Shown here one piece after another: positions 17,409-26,117 of a DNA stretch of 64,000 nt (positions within the stretch are counted from its first letter, which is position 1; every line of letters begins with the position of its first letter). The notes beneath the pieces were generated by a model, which searched no databases, had not been told where the DNA came from, and worked only from the letters and a program-made list of their open reading frames with translations. Origin of the DNA: Ignavibacteria bacterium (lineage in GTDB: Bacteria; Bacteroidota; Ignavibacteria; Kapaibacteriales; Kapaibacteriaceae); contig CANMBE010000001.1 in the NCBI GenBank assembly GCA_947495975.1, positions 124,001 to 188,000 of the forward strand, given 5' to 3'. The position numbers and the translations under genes were made by a program.

Positions 17409-18092
17409 ATGCGAATTGAAGTACATGATGTGACGGTTGCATACGATGAAATTCCGGCACTCAGCAATGTCTCATTGACGCTGGATGGTAGCGGAGTTGT
17501 TATGCTCACTGGACCAACGGGCGCTGGAAAGACTACGCTCCTTAGACTGATGTACGGCGATCTCTTGCCCACGCACGGTTCAGTTGCTATTGACGGAGTA
17601 TCTACAACTTCCATGCGCCATGCACAGATTCGTGCAATGCGCCGCCGTCAAGGCGTAGTGCAACAGAATTGCAGATTAGTCTCTGACTACAGCGTTTTTG
17701 AAAATGTACTCATGCCCTACGCTCTTGCTGGAAAAAGTAAGGTTGATGCAACGCGCTTGTGCCTTGACCTTTTAGCAGATATGAATATTAGTTATGTCCG
17801 CCACAAATATCCTCATCAACTGTCAGGGGGCGAGCGCCATCTCGTTGCATTAGCTCGTGCAGTGGCAACTCAACCCGAGATCCTTATTGCCGACGAGCCT
17901 ACAGGTACGCTTGATGAAAAAACAAGCGCAAGTGTTGCAACAACACTTCGGTCATGCGTAGAACGAGGGATGGGGCTCGTGATATCTACGCACAGCAGCG
18001 GATTAGTGTCTGCATTTCCCGATGCTCTCGTTTGTACGATTAATGATGGAGTATTGCTTGTGAACACGCCACAATCCGAGATCCAATCATGA
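17409..18092 (+). CDS. ABC ATPase of the FtsE/LolD-like group
   Basis: A 227-aa single-domain ATPase. Walker A is GPTGAGKT near 38, the Q-loop is GVVQQNCRL near 84, the signature is LSGGERHLVALARA near 139, and Walker B is ILIADEPTGTLDE near 160. FtsE partners with FtsX in controlling cell-wall hydrolysis, and LolD moves lipoproteins. No FtsX-type or LolC-type permease lies beside it, so the assignment to FtsE rests on similarity alone. The end overlaps dapB by 4 bp, implying co-translation with a lysine/peptidoglycan precursor gene. Confidence 0.7.
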   Translation: MRIEVHDVTVAYDEIPALSNVSLTLDGSGVVMLTGPTGAGKTTLLRLMYGDLLPTHGSVAIDGVSTTSMRHAQIRAMRRRQGVVQQNCRLVSDYSVFENVLMPYALAGKSKVDATRLCLDLLADMNISYVRHKYPHQLSGGERHLVALARAVATQPEILIADEPTGTLDEKTSASVATTLRSCVERGMGLVISTHSSGLVSAFPDALVCTINDGVLLVNTPQSEIQS

Positions 18093-18829
18093 CGAGAATA
18101 GCAATTGTTGGTTATGGGGCTATGGGTCGCGAACTCGAACGTCTCGCCCCCTCGGTAGGATGTTCCGTGACGCAGATGTTTGATGATGCTGAGCCCCTTA
18201 CTCATAAGACTTTCGTCGATTTTGATGTTGCAATTGATTTTACACAACCAGACTCCGTTCTGAGAAACGTTGAGCTTTTTTGTGCGTTGCGTTGTCCGTT
18301 CGTTATTGGTACCACGGGTTGGTACGATAAACTCTCGGACGTTGAGGCGATGGTAGACGCTGCAGGAATTGGCTGTGTGTGGGGATCGAACTTCAGCATT
18401 GGCGTGCAGATGTTCCTTCGCATTGTGCGGACGGCTGCAATCATGGCGCATGATTCGCCCGACTATGACATTATGGTACACGAATGGCATCATCACCGCA
18501 AACGTGATAGCCCAAGCGGCACAGCAATTTCTGTTGCTAATGTTATCATCGATGAAATGGAACGAAAGAATCATATCGCGGTAGAAACACAATACGAGCC
18601 AATAGACCCGTCAGCGTTACACGTAACGTCAACACGCGGCGGTGAAACTGTTGGCCGGCATATTGTGACGCTCGATAGTGCGTTTGATACAATTGATATC
18701 GTACACAACTCAAAAAATCGAAGTGGATTTGCCCATGGCGCGCTTCTAGCTGCTTCGTGGATTGCTGAGCGTAAAGGCTTTTATGAATTCACGAATGTTT
18801 TTCCAGAGATCCACGCAAGTACACTGTGA
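18089..18829 (+). CDS. dapB: 4-hydroxy-tetrahydrodipicolinate reductase
   Basis: A 246-aa cytosolic enzyme of the diaminopimelate/lysine pathway that reduces hydroxytetrahydrodipicolinate with NAD(P)H. Visible marks are the N-terminal Rossmann motif VGYGAMG near 6-12, GTTGW near 75, the catalytic and substrate-binding stretch EWHHHRKRDSPSGTA near 131-145 with its paired His and Lys, and a C-terminal segment with SGFAHGAL. Length is typical for the family. The start ATG lies inside the end of the FtsE-like gene, and the stop overlaps the GTG of the next gene. The product feeds peptidoglycan as well as protein synthesis. Confidence 0.93.
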   Translation: MTRIAIVGYGAMGRELERLAPSVGCSVTQMFDDAEPLTHKTFVDFDVAIDFTQPDSVLRNVELFCALRCPFVIGTTGWYDKLSDVEAMVDAAGIGCVWGSNFSIGVQMFLRIVRTAAIMAHDSPDYDIMVHEWHHHRKRDSPSGTAISVANVIIDEMERKNHIAVETQYEPIDPSALHVTSTRGGETVGRHIVTLDSAFDTIDIVHNSKNRSGFAHGALLAASWIAERKGFYEFTNVFPEIHASTL

Positions 18830-19200
18830 TACCTGCAATAGCCGCATTTATCGTTGCAGCAACATTACTCGCCGGACAGAATAACACTGTCCGTTTTGAG
18901 CCGCAGGTGCTAAACGTTGTGCGAGACTCCACCGGATTTGTTCAAGCAATGGTGAGCGTGTATAGTGTGACGGGAGACAGCATCCGTATTACGGGCATCA
19001 AGGGCTCTTGCGGCTGCGCTACGGCCTCCGTGCAGCGTCCGGCGATGAATGACAGTGTTCCCGGGAAAGTGTACCTCGCAATCAACGCACAACACTTAAC
19101 CGACTCATTGAACTACATAGACTTTGCTATTACACACACGGGCACGGGCTCGCCAGCTGGATACCGTGTAGTGGTCCGACTTCCGAAAGAATCTCGATGA
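18826..19200 (+). CDS. Small exported DUF1573-like protein
   Basis: A 124-aa product starting at a GTG that overlaps the dapB stop. The first 17 residues are hydrophobic (IAAFIVAATLLAG) and act as a signal peptide or anchor. The GSCGCATAS motif near residue 62 is the hallmark of DUF1573 proteins, common in Bacteroidota and built as one immunoglobulin-like beta-sandwich. The role of this family is not established. The stop overlaps the ATG of the EVE gene by 4 bp. Confidence 0.65.
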   Translation: MIPAIAAFIVAATLLAGQNNTVRFEPQVLNVVRDSTGFVQAMVSVYSVTGDSIRITGIKGSCGCATASVQRPAMNDSVPGKVYLAINAQHLTDSLNYIDFAITHTGTGSPAGYRVVVRLPKESR

Positions 19201-19601
19201 AATACTGGCTTGTAAAATCTGAACCAAGCGTTTATTCCTGGGCCCAGTTTGTGAAGGACAAGAAGACCCACTGGGACGGCATTCGCAGCTATCAAGCACG
19301 CAACAACATGAGAGACATGTCAAAAGGAGATTTGGTAGTCTTTTACCATTCCGTTGATGAGCGCTCTGCCGTTGGTATTGCCGAGGTTGTTACAACGGCG
19401 TATCAGGATCCAACCACTGATGAGGAAGCCTGGGTAGTAGTAGACCTAAAACCCGTTCGCCCCCTAAAAAACCCCGTTACGCTAGCTACCATCAAATCCA
19501 CAAAAGGGTTTGAGAACATAGCACTGGTAAAACAAGGTCGCCTAAGCGTATTGCAGCTCACAAAAGAAGAGTTTGCAACGATTGAGAAGTTGGGCTCATA
19601 G
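19197..19601 (+). CDS. EVE domain protein (thymocyte nuclear protein 1-like)
   Basis: A 134-aa protein that is one EVE domain from start to end: YWLVKSEPSVYSW at 3-15, WDGIRSYQARNNMRDM at 26-41, GDLVVFYHS at 44-52 and GIAEVV near 61. EVE is a PUA-like fold that reads modified bases in nucleic acid in several systems. In bacteria it occurs both as a housekeeping single-domain protein and within defence proteins. Here it sits at the end of a housekeeping run with dapB and shows no sign of defence context. The start codon overlaps the previous stop. Confidence 0.9.
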   Translation: MKYWLVKSEPSVYSWAQFVKDKKTHWDGIRSYQARNNMRDMSKGDLVVFYHSVDERSAVGIAEVVTTAYQDPTTDEEAWVVVDLKPVRPLKNPVTLATIKSTKGFENIALVKQGRLSVLQLTKEEFATIEKLGS

Positions 19602-19623
19602 GGCAGAGGCCATGCCTCTAGCC
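19602..19623. terminator. Weak hairpin between the EVE gene and dnaA ends
   Basis: AGAGGC and GCCTCT pair across a CAT loop, extended by GGC/GCC with a bulged A. It lies between two convergent gene ends and has no T-tract, so it may or may not terminate transcription. Confidence 0.35.
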
Positions 19624-19632
19624 TACGAAGCA

Positions 19633-21141
19633 TCACCCTCTGAGTGCCTTCTTCAAAAAGTCAACATCCTGGCGGACCTTCTTGTCCGTATCGATGTAGT
19701 TCAGTATCTGTTGGCATGAGTGCAAAACCGTGGTATGGTCCCTACCACCAAAGTGCATACCGATGCTCTTAAGCGATGTTTGAGTGAGTTGCTTAGCGAG
19801 ATACATACACATTTGGCGTGCGAGTACAACTTCGTGTTTGCGAGTCTTAGCAGAGAGAAGCGCCTGATCAAGTGAGTAGTAGGCAGATACTTCCTTCTTG
19901 ATATCGTCAATCGTCATCGTACGAGACGATGCAGAGTTGGACACTCCACGTACAACTTCCTTGGCAAGGTCTAGCGTTAGCTCACGATTATCGAGGGAGA
20001 CCTTTGCTAACAGCGAGATAAGGCAACCTTCGAGCTCCCGAACGCTGGAGGTAACGTGCCGCCCAACATATTCAAGGATATCACCTGGAAGGTCCATTCC
20101 CTCTTCCATGCTCTTTTGTTGGAGGATGGCAATTCGCGTTTCTAGGTCAGGGGGCTGGATATCTGTTGTTAGACCCCACTGGAAGCGCGAAATAAGGCGT
20201 TCGTCTAAGTCAGCCAGATCTTTTGGTTGTTTGTCACTTGTAAGGATCAACTGCTTGCCTTCTTGATGCAAGGCGTTGAACGTATGGAAGAACATGTCCT
20301 GTGTCTTCTCCTTACCACCAAGAAATTGAATATCGTCAACGATCAGTACATCAACTCCACGATAGAAATTTGTGAAGTCAGGAATCTTGTTTGTTTGAAT
20401 TGCATTGATGTACTCCATCGTGAACTTCTCGGAGTTCGTGTAGAGCACTCGAGCGTTTGGATTGCGTTGAAGGACACGATTGCCAATTGCTTGCACAAGG
20501 TGTGTTTTACCAAGACCTGTTGGTCCATAGATAACGAGTGGGTTGAACTTTGTCTTTCCCGGATTATCTGCCACTGCAATGGCAGCAGAGGTTGCGAGTT
20601 GATTGTTCTCACCACGAATGAAATTTTCAAACGTGTAACGTGGATTGAAATACGTTGGGTAGTGCGCGGTTGGGCCAGTACGCTGTTGTGACGTTGGTTT
20701 AGATTCAGAAAATGGCAAAGATGGCTGGCTAGCCCCACGGAGGCCTGGTAGCTTCACTGTGCGCTTCTCCGGCGTTGTTGCTTCTTCATCAACTACAACT
20801 TCAAATTGCAACTTCGACTTTGGACCAAGCACCTTTTGCACCGTCTTCTGAAGAAGAGAGGCATAGTGCTGTTCTATCCATTCATAGAAAAAGTGACTGG
20901 GCAACTCAAGTGTGAGTTGTATACCATCCCACTTGATAGGGCGCATCTTTTCGAACCATGTCTTAAAGACTTGATCAGAAACATTATCGCGTATGATACC
21001 AAGGCATTGAGACCAGAGTCCTTCTGCATCCGACGCGTCGTTTTGTGCAGTGCTCCGGTTCATTCCCTTTGTGGCTGTGATGATCGTAGACGTAGCAGAC
21101 ATATCTGCTGCAAACAAGTTTAGCGTATCACTCTTTTTCAC
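19633..21141 (-). CDS. dnaA: Chromosomal replication initiator protein DnaA
   Basis: DnaA binds DnaA boxes at the origin and opens DNA. Domain I begins at LWSQCLGIIRDNVSDQVFKTWF, followed by a variable linker. The AAA+ core has Walker A GPTGLGKT, Walker B VLIVDDIQFLGG and the sensor region LISRFQWGL. Domain IV ends with the GRDHTTVLHSC signature. The start is uncertain. The GTG at 21141 has GGAGG 9 nt upstream and gives 502 aa; the ATGs at 21102 and 21063 give 489 and 476 aa with no proper ribosome binding site, but the shortest fits the usual N-terminus best. dnaN does not follow, so the gene is not in a classic dnaA-dnaN operon. Confidence 0.95.
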   Translation of the reverse strand: MKKSDTLNLFAADMSATSTIITATKGMNRSTAQNDASDAEGLWSQCLGIIRDNVSDQVFKTWFEKMRPIKWDGIQLTLELPSHFFYEWIEQHYASLLQKTVQKVLGPKSKLQFEVVVDEEATTPEKRTVKLPGLRGASQPSLPFSESKPTSQQRTGPTAHYPTYFNPRYTFENFIRGENNQLATSAAIAVADNPGKTKFNPLVIYGPTGLGKTHLVQAIGNRVLQRNPNARVLYTNSEKFTMEYINAIQTNKIPDFTNFYRGVDVLIVDDIQFLGGKEKTQDMFFHTFNALHQEGKQLILTSDKQPKDLADLDERLISRFQWGLTTDIQPPDLETRIAILQQKSMEEGMDLPGDILEYVGRHVTSSVRELEGCLISLLAKVSLDNRELTLDLAKEVVRGVSNSASSRTMTIDDIKKEVSAYYSLDQALLSAKTRKHEVVLARQMCMYLAKQLTQTSLKSIGMHFGGRDHTTVLHSCQQILNYIDTDKKVRQDVDFLKKALRG

Positions 21142-21476
21142 CCAGCAATCCCTCCACCGCAACGTGCGCTACATGAACACTCTGTTACGGCGGTGTGGCC
21201 TGCCCCGTCATCGGCCCCCCAATTGGCCTCAACTATTTGGCACTTCCACACCGACGTCCCTTTTTGTTGGGGTGCAAATTTGATTAGTAGACACCATGTT
21301 CCACAAGAGAAATAGTTGGTCGGTGTGAACTTATTTTTCTTGCTTTTCTGCGTTCTGTTCTAAGTGTGTGCAAACATTGGTGGTTTTACGGTTCGGCATG
21401 ACAATTGCGATCAGTCAACCCCAAATGAAGAGCGCGTCCTGCGTATCTTCGTTCTTCACGGCTTTCAAGACAAACT
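21142..21476. promoter_or_regulatory. Divergent dnaA-tatC spacer with three CGGTGTG boxes
   Basis: This spacer of about 330 bp has no gene I can support. CGGTGTG occurs at 21191-21197 and 21321-21327 on the plus strand and inverted at 21247-21253. The first two copies extend to a perfect 8-bp inverted pair (CGGTGTGG/CCACACCG). TGTTCCACA at 21297-21305 differs from the consensus DnaA box at two positions. A TTATTTTTC element near 21330 may be part of the tatC promoter. No cluster of good DnaA boxes is present, so an origin here is not shown. Confidence 0.45.
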
Positions 21477-22229
21477 ATGCCAGAAACAGCAGAACCAAAC
21501 GCAAAGGGTGGACACGAAATGGGCTTTCTCGATCATCTTGAGGAGCTACGGTCTCGTTTGTTCAAAGCAGTGCTGGGCATTCTTATTGGCTGTGTTATCG
21601 TGGGCTTCTATGGCGATGAGGTAATGAATATCATTCTCCTGCGCCCAGCGCTTGAGGCACATGTGAAGCTCCAGAACATCGAACCCTTTGGTCAGGCCTT
21701 CATCTATTTTAAGGTGATATTTCTTTGCGGGACCATCCTGGCATTCCCGTGGGTGCTGTACCAGGTGTGGTGCTTTGCTGCTCCTGGCCTGTACATGACC
21801 GAGCGCAAGTGGGCCGGACGCATTACTGTGATCACATCGCTGTGCTTCCTTGCTGGCGTGGCTTTTGGGTACTTCCTGTTGGTGCCAAACATGATGTCCT
21901 ATGTGTCGCAGTTTGCTAACCCAAACATTGAGAACAACATCGCAGTTGGAAACTATTTCAGCTTTCTCGTAAACATGCTTCTTGCCTCAGGTTTGATCTT
22001 TGAACTGCCCATGATCACGTTTGTTTTGGCACGTGTGGGAGTTCTATCGGCCGAACTCATGTCAAAATACCGACGTCACTCGCTGGTTGTGATCCTTATC
22101 CTTGCTGCAGTCATAACACCCTCTCCTGACCCCGTGTCTCAACTCATGGTAGCCGTTCCACTGTGGATCCTGTATGAGATCAGTGTGGTTATTGCCAAGT
22201 TCACTAAATCAAAACGTGCTACCGCATGA
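21477..22229 (+). CDS. tatC: Sec-independent protein translocase subunit TatC
   Basis: A 250-aa inner membrane protein and the signal-recognition core of the Tat pathway, which exports folded twin-arginine proteins. The N-terminal MGFLDHLEELRSRL at 15-28 is the TatC signature, followed by six hydrophobic segments. Conserved features include FAAPGLYMTERKW near 94 and FELPMITFVLARVG near 175, as well as ITPSPDPVSQL near 217. The first 14 residues (MPETAEPNAKGGHE) may be an extension, or translation may start at the ATG at 21519. No tatA or tatB is adjacent. The stop overlaps the polyprenyl synthase start by 4 bp. Confidence 0.95.
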   Translation: MPETAEPNAKGGHEMGFLDHLEELRSRLFKAVLGILIGCVIVGFYGDEVMNIILLRPALEAHVKLQNIEPFGQAFIYFKVIFLCGTILAFPWVLYQVWCFAAPGLYMTERKWAGRITVITSLCFLAGVAFGYFLLVPNMMSYVSQFANPNIENNIAVGNYFSFLVNMLLASGLIFELPMITFVLARVGVLSAELMSKYRRHSLVVILILAAVITPSPDPVSQLMVAVPLWILYEISVVIAKFTKSKRATA

Positions 22230-23209
22230 GCGATACGTCAATTCGTGAAATCAGCGCCTCTGTAACAACTGAGCTAGAGCGCTTTGACGTCTACTTGCGC
22301 CAGCAAATGCGCGCTCGCACGGCCCTACTCGATACAGTTATTCGCTACATACTTCGCCAGCGCGGAAAGCGCGTGCGTCCAACGCTTGTGTTTCTTGCAG
22401 CAGGCGCCAGCGGGGGTATCACGGACAGATCCTACGTAGGTGCTACGATGGTTGAGCTTCTACACACTGCGACGCTTGTACACGATGACGTGGTGGACCA
22501 AGCAGACGAGCGCCGAGGATTAGCATCAATCAATGCTGTATGGAAGAATAAGATTGCAGTGTTGGTAGGAGACTACCTCTTGTCCAAGGGGCTCCTCATT
22601 GCGGTACACCATAATGAATTCGACTACCTACGGTTAAGTAGCGAGGCTGTTCGGCGAATGAGTGAAGGTGAATTGCTGCAGATTCAAAAGAGCAGGCAGA
22701 AGACTCTCGATGAAGAAACGTACTTCCGCATTATATCTGACAAGACCGCATCACTCATCTCAACCTGTTGTGAGATAGGCGCCATTTCTGCGTCAGGAAA
22801 TACAGAGATATGTGCTGCCATGGCCCGTTACGGGGAGCTCGTTGGCCTCGCGTTTCAGATCCGCGACGACGTCCTTGATTATACAAGCAGAAGCAGCATT
22901 CTTGGCAAGCCCGTTGGTAATGATATCAGGGAAGGCAAGATCACTCTTCCGCTACTGTATGCGTCTCAACTGTCTCCAAAATCTGAGACAAAAGACGCAG
23001 TAAAGATCGTGAAGTCTAAGAGCGGAAAACGCAAGGATATAGATGCCGTTCGCATGTTTGTGGAGCAGTATAACGGCGTAAAGCTGGCTCAGGATAAAGC
23101 CGTGGAGCTGCAACAACAGGCGATTGCAACAATCGCCTCCTTCCCAGATTCTGTTTATAAGTCTGCTCTTATAGACTTTGCACATTTTGTTGTAACTCGA
23201 AACTCATAA
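22226..23209 (+). CDS. Long-chain polyprenyl diphosphate synthase
   Basis: A 327-aa enzyme of the IspB/HepT type that adds isoprene units to make the side chain of menaquinone or a related lipid. The first Asp-rich motif is HDDVVDQADERRG near residue 88, the second is RDDVLDY near 212, and RQRGKRVRP near 46 binds diphosphate. The fifth residue before the first motif is Ala (LHTATLVHDD), which allows a long product. The exact chain length cannot be read. It is translationally coupled to tatC and followed by the Bax-inhibitor-like gene. Confidence 0.85.
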   Translation: MSDTSIREISASVTTELERFDVYLRQQMRARTALLDTVIRYILRQRGKRVRPTLVFLAAGASGGITDRSYVGATMVELLHTATLVHDDVVDQADERRGLASINAVWKNKIAVLVGDYLLSKGLLIAVHHNEFDYLRLSSEAVRRMSEGELLQIQKSRQKTLDEETYFRIISDKTASLISTCCEIGAISASGNTEICAAMARYGELVGLAFQIRDDVLDYTSRSSILGKPVGNDIREGKITLPLLYASQLSPKSETKDAVKIVKSKSGKRKDIDAVRMFVEQYNGVKLAQDKAVELQQQAIATIASFPDSVYKSALIDFAHFVVTRNS

Positions 23210-23229
23210 CCTACTTCTACGGTGAACCC

Positions 23230-23931
23230 ATGAGCATGCTATCGTCCACTTCATTCAGTAACGTTGTTTCTGCCGATGCTCTTCGCGCATACGTTCAGCG
23301 CGTCTATGCTTGGATGACCGGGGGACTGCTCCTCACCGGAATCACGGCATTCGGTATCTCTCAGTCCCCAGCTGCACTCGATGCAATATTCGGTACACCA
23401 CTATATTGGTTAGTACTCTTAGCGCCCCTTGGTATGGTCTTGTTCTTATCAGCCCGTATCGATACGATGAAGCCAAGTACTGCTGCTGGTACGTTCATCG
23501 CCTACGCGCTTATGAATGGCATTTCGTTTAGTGTGCTATTTGTTATCTACGAGCTTGGAAGCATCTTTCAAGTTTTTGTGATTGCCGCCGGGATGTTTGC
23601 CTCTGCTGCTGCCTACGGATATTTCACAAAGCGCGATCTACGAAGTTTTGGGTCGTTCCTTTTTATGGGCGTCATTGGCGTGATCATTGCCTCTGTTGTA
23701 AATATCTTTCTTCAGAGTTCAGTATTAGAATTTGCCGTTAGTCTCATCGGTGTTGGAGTCTTTACGGGGCTTACTGCATATGACATGAACCGCATGAAAG
23801 ATCAAGCCATCGTGATGTATGCTGGTGAAGGTCTTGCACAAAAGCGAGCAATCATCGGTGCACTGTCCCTTTATCTGAACTTTGTGAACCTCTTGCTTTT
23901 CCTTCTGCGTTTGCTTGGGAACCGTAAGTAG
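23230..23931 (+). CDS. Bax inhibitor-1/YccA family membrane protein
   Basis: A 233-aa protein with seven hydrophobic segments. The AYVQRVYAWMTGGLLLTG start at 15-32, the RSFGSFLFMGVIGVIIASVVNIF segment in the middle and the LTAYDMNRMKDQA stretch near 178 are typical of the BI-1/YccA/YetJ family. Structural work on YetJ indicates a pH-sensitive calcium leak; in other bacteria YccA interacts with FtsH. The gene sits in the tatC run, 20 bp after the polyprenyl synthase and 3 bp before the next gene. Confidence 0.9.
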   Translation: MSMLSSTSFSNVVSADALRAYVQRVYAWMTGGLLLTGITAFGISQSPAALDAIFGTPLYWLVLLAPLGMVLFLSARIDTMKPSTAAGTFIAYALMNGISFSVLFVIYELGSIFQVFVIAAGMFASAAAYGYFTKRDLRSFGSFLFMGVIGVIIASVVNIFLQSSVLEFAVSLIGVGVFTGLTAYDMNRMKDQAIVMYAGEGLAQKRAIIGALSLYLNFVNLLLFLLRLLGNRK

Positions 23932-23934
23932 GAC

Positions 23935-24774
23935 ATGACAAAACGTCCCGCACCATCCTTTGCAGTAACCGCAGCCTCGATGCTCCAAAAGCAAGAAGCT
24001 GTGGATGCTGCCCGGTTGTGCGCAAGTGGACTTGAGTTCTACCCAGACTACATTGCAGGCTACCTTCTGCTTGCAAAGGCCTATGCAGCATTACATCAAG
24101 GAGATGATGCTCGGCTTATTCTTGACGAAGCACAGCGCCGCTTTCCGCGGCATAATGTGCCGAAATATGTAGAACCAGTTATCACAGTTGAGTCTGGCTC
24201 TCCTATCGAGACTCCAGAGATTTCTACGCCTATTTTACCAAGAGACGTAGTAAAGAGCGTCCCTCAAAGTGCTCCACAAAGCGTGTTGCGCATTATCGAT
24301 ACAGCGCCACTTTCAAAAGACCAACGCATCATTCGCAGCACTAGCGTACGCTTGATACCAGGACTTGAATACACGTCATTACGTTTTGAAGGAATGCGCC
24401 AACGCGGACGTCGAGAAATCGCGCACTTGAGCGATCCACCTGCATTTCGTGAATTCCACACGATGCGCAGAACAATACGTCCAGCTGAAACACACGCCGA
24501 GCCAAAACGCTCCGTTTCATTAGAAGAGTTAGCAACGCGGCTTGAGAAGGCACGTATGCCAAGGCAGATGGAAGCACTACAGCCAAACATTCCTTCTCCT
24601 CACGTGAGTGGCGGACCTACTGTAGTTACTGAAACCATTGCCCGCATCTACATGCAGCAGGGTTCGTACGATAGAGCCATTGAAGCATTCCGTGTGCTTC
24701 AAAAGTCAAAGCCGCAACAACACACACACTTTGAGCAGCTCATTGCCGAATGTGAAAAGGCACGCACCTCATAG
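23935..24774 (+). CDS. Unrecognised protein with TPR-like repeats at both ends
   Basis: A 279-aa soluble-looking protein with no signal peptide. Residues 10-65 (MLQKQEAVDAARLC, YLLLAKAYAALHQGDDARLIL) and residues 235-275 (ETIARIYMQQGSYDRAIEAFRVLQ) look like tetratricopeptide helices. The 170 residues between them are Pro- and Arg-rich and probably disordered. The function is unknown. TPR proteins act as adaptors, and the position directly before an LPS-transport permease gene, with the ATG right after its stop, suggests an envelope role, but this is inference. Confidence 0.6.
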   Translation: MTKRPAPSFAVTAASMLQKQEAVDAARLCASGLEFYPDYIAGYLLLAKAYAALHQGDDARLILDEAQRRFPRHNVPKYVEPVITVESGSPIETPEISTPILPRDVVKSVPQSAPQSVLRIIDTAPLSKDQRIIRSTSVRLIPGLEYTSLRFEGMRQRGRREIAHLSDPPAFREFHTMRRTIRPAETHAEPKRSVSLEELATRLEKARMPRQMEALQPNIPSPHVSGGPTVVTETIARIYMQQGSYDRAIEAFRVLQKSKPQQHTHFEQLIAECEKARTS

Positions 24775-26115
24775 ATGGTCCTCTTCTGGTACATCTTGCG
24801 CACCCATGTAGCCCCGTTCCTTTTTGGTACTTCAGTTATCATGGCGCTTTTTCTGTTACAGTACATCATGCGATGGGTAGATCAGCTTTCTAGTAAGGGG
24901 CTTGATGTTGCAACCATAGCTGAGTTCATGATTCTTAATCTGTCGTGGATCGTGGTGCTGGCTATTCCCATTGGCGTACTCTTTAGCACACTTATGGCGT
25001 TTGGTGCGATGTCTGCGGCACATGAGATTACCGTGATGAAGGCAAGCGGTATGGGGCTCTTCAGAATGATGACACCTGTCATGATTGTAGGCACATTGCT
25101 ATGGGCGCTTTCGTTTTGGTACACGGACAAGGTGCTTCCCGATACGAATCTGCAGCTTAGCGGAATGATGCGAGACATCACGCGCACAAAGCCAACATTT
25201 GCTCTTGAGTCTGGACAGTTCACTACGCATATAGAAGGGTTCACAATCCTTGCGCGCAACGTAGACTCAATGGGTGTTATGACGGGTGTTACGATATATG
25301 ATGCTTCCAACAATGATCAAAAAACGGTTGTGTCTGCCGATACCGGACGCATGGCTTTCTCGCCATCGCTCACACGACTTATCGTACATCTTTTTCATGG
25401 TGAGATACATCAGTCGTCCGTTCGCGACCCAAATGACTATCGAGTTATTACATTCGATCGCCATCAAATGGCAATGCAAGCAGATAGATTCTTTTACGAA
25501 GAATCTGATGTTTCGGGTTCGTCTCGCAGTGATAGAGAGATGAACATAACAGACATGCAGGTGATGGTCAACAGAGCCCGTTCTGAAGAGACTCGCGCTA
25601 CATATGAGTTTGATTCAGTCTTGAGTAGCCACGTTGCATATCTTTTTACGCCTAAAACAGTTTCTACATTTGTACCCACAAAGCGAGAAGCTTTGGATAG
25701 GGCCACCACAACACTAATAGGAGTGCGATCCACTCTTGAAGGTCAAGCCTTTCGTCGCAATGCTGAGCATGAGATTGCCAATAAATATTTAGTTGAGATC
25801 TATAAGAAATACGCGATTCCCTTTGCCTGTGTGATCTTCGTACTTGTTGGGTGCCCTCTTGGCGTGCTCACCAAGGGAGGAAACTTTGGCATAAGCGCCA
25901 TGCTGTCTCTTGGCTTCTATATTCTGTATTGGGTTACGCTTATTGGTGGCGAGAAGCTCGCAGATCGAAACATTCTCAGCCCAGAAATTGCAATGTGGGC
26001 GGGCAATATTCTCATCGGCGTTATCGGCATTGTTGTTGCATTTAAAGTCAACTACGAAACAACACCGATCAAGGGGCTAATGTTGTGGGCTCGCCGCCGA
26101 TTTCAGAAGCAGTGA
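24775..26115 (+). CDS. LptF/LptG (YjgP/YjgQ) family permease
   Basis: A 446-aa inner membrane protein of the LptB2FG type. Three helices lie in the first 105 residues (FLFGTSVIMALFLLQYIMRWVD, IAIPIGVLFSTLMAFG with the conserved ESAHE-like SAAHEITVMKASGMG), followed by a long periplasmic jellyroll-like region from about 120 to 340 and three C-terminal helices including FACVIFVLVGCPLGVL. With LptB it extracts LPS for transport to the outer membrane. Only one such gene is present, so the second permease must be elsewhere unless the complex is a homodimer. It ends 2 bp from the convergent purK. Confidence 0.88.
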   Translation: MVLFWYILRTHVAPFLFGTSVIMALFLLQYIMRWVDQLSSKGLDVATIAEFMILNLSWIVVLAIPIGVLFSTLMAFGAMSAAHEITVMKASGMGLFRMMTPVMIVGTLLWALSFWYTDKVLPDTNLQLSGMMRDITRTKPTFALESGQFTTHIEGFTILARNVDSMGVMTGVTIYDASNNDQKTVVSADTGRMAFSPSLTRLIVHLFHGEIHQSSVRDPNDYRVITFDRHQMAMQADRFFYEESDVSGSSRSDREMNITDMQVMVNRARSEETRATYEFDSVLSSHVAYLFTPKTVSTFVPTKREALDRATTTLIGVRSTLEGQAFRRNAEHEIANKYLVEIYKKYAIPFACVIFVLVGCPLGVLTKGGNFGISAMLSLGFYILYWVTLIGGEKLADRNILSPEIAMWAGNILIGVIGIVVAFKVNYETTPIKGLMLWARRRFQKQ

Positions 26116-26117
26116 TG

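Noticed and set aside
17870-18592. 240-codon minus-strand open frame across the FtsE-like and dapB genes
   Set aside because: It covers two convincing plus-strand genes and has no recognisable protein features.
19197-19601. EVE gene as part of a defence island
   Set aside because: Neighbours are dapB, dnaA and other housekeeping genes; no nuclease, methylase or mobile element is nearby.
21142-21476. Replication origin at dnaA
   Set aside because: Only weak partial DnaA boxes (such as TGTTCCACA) are present and dnaN does not follow dnaA; GC skew could not be computed.
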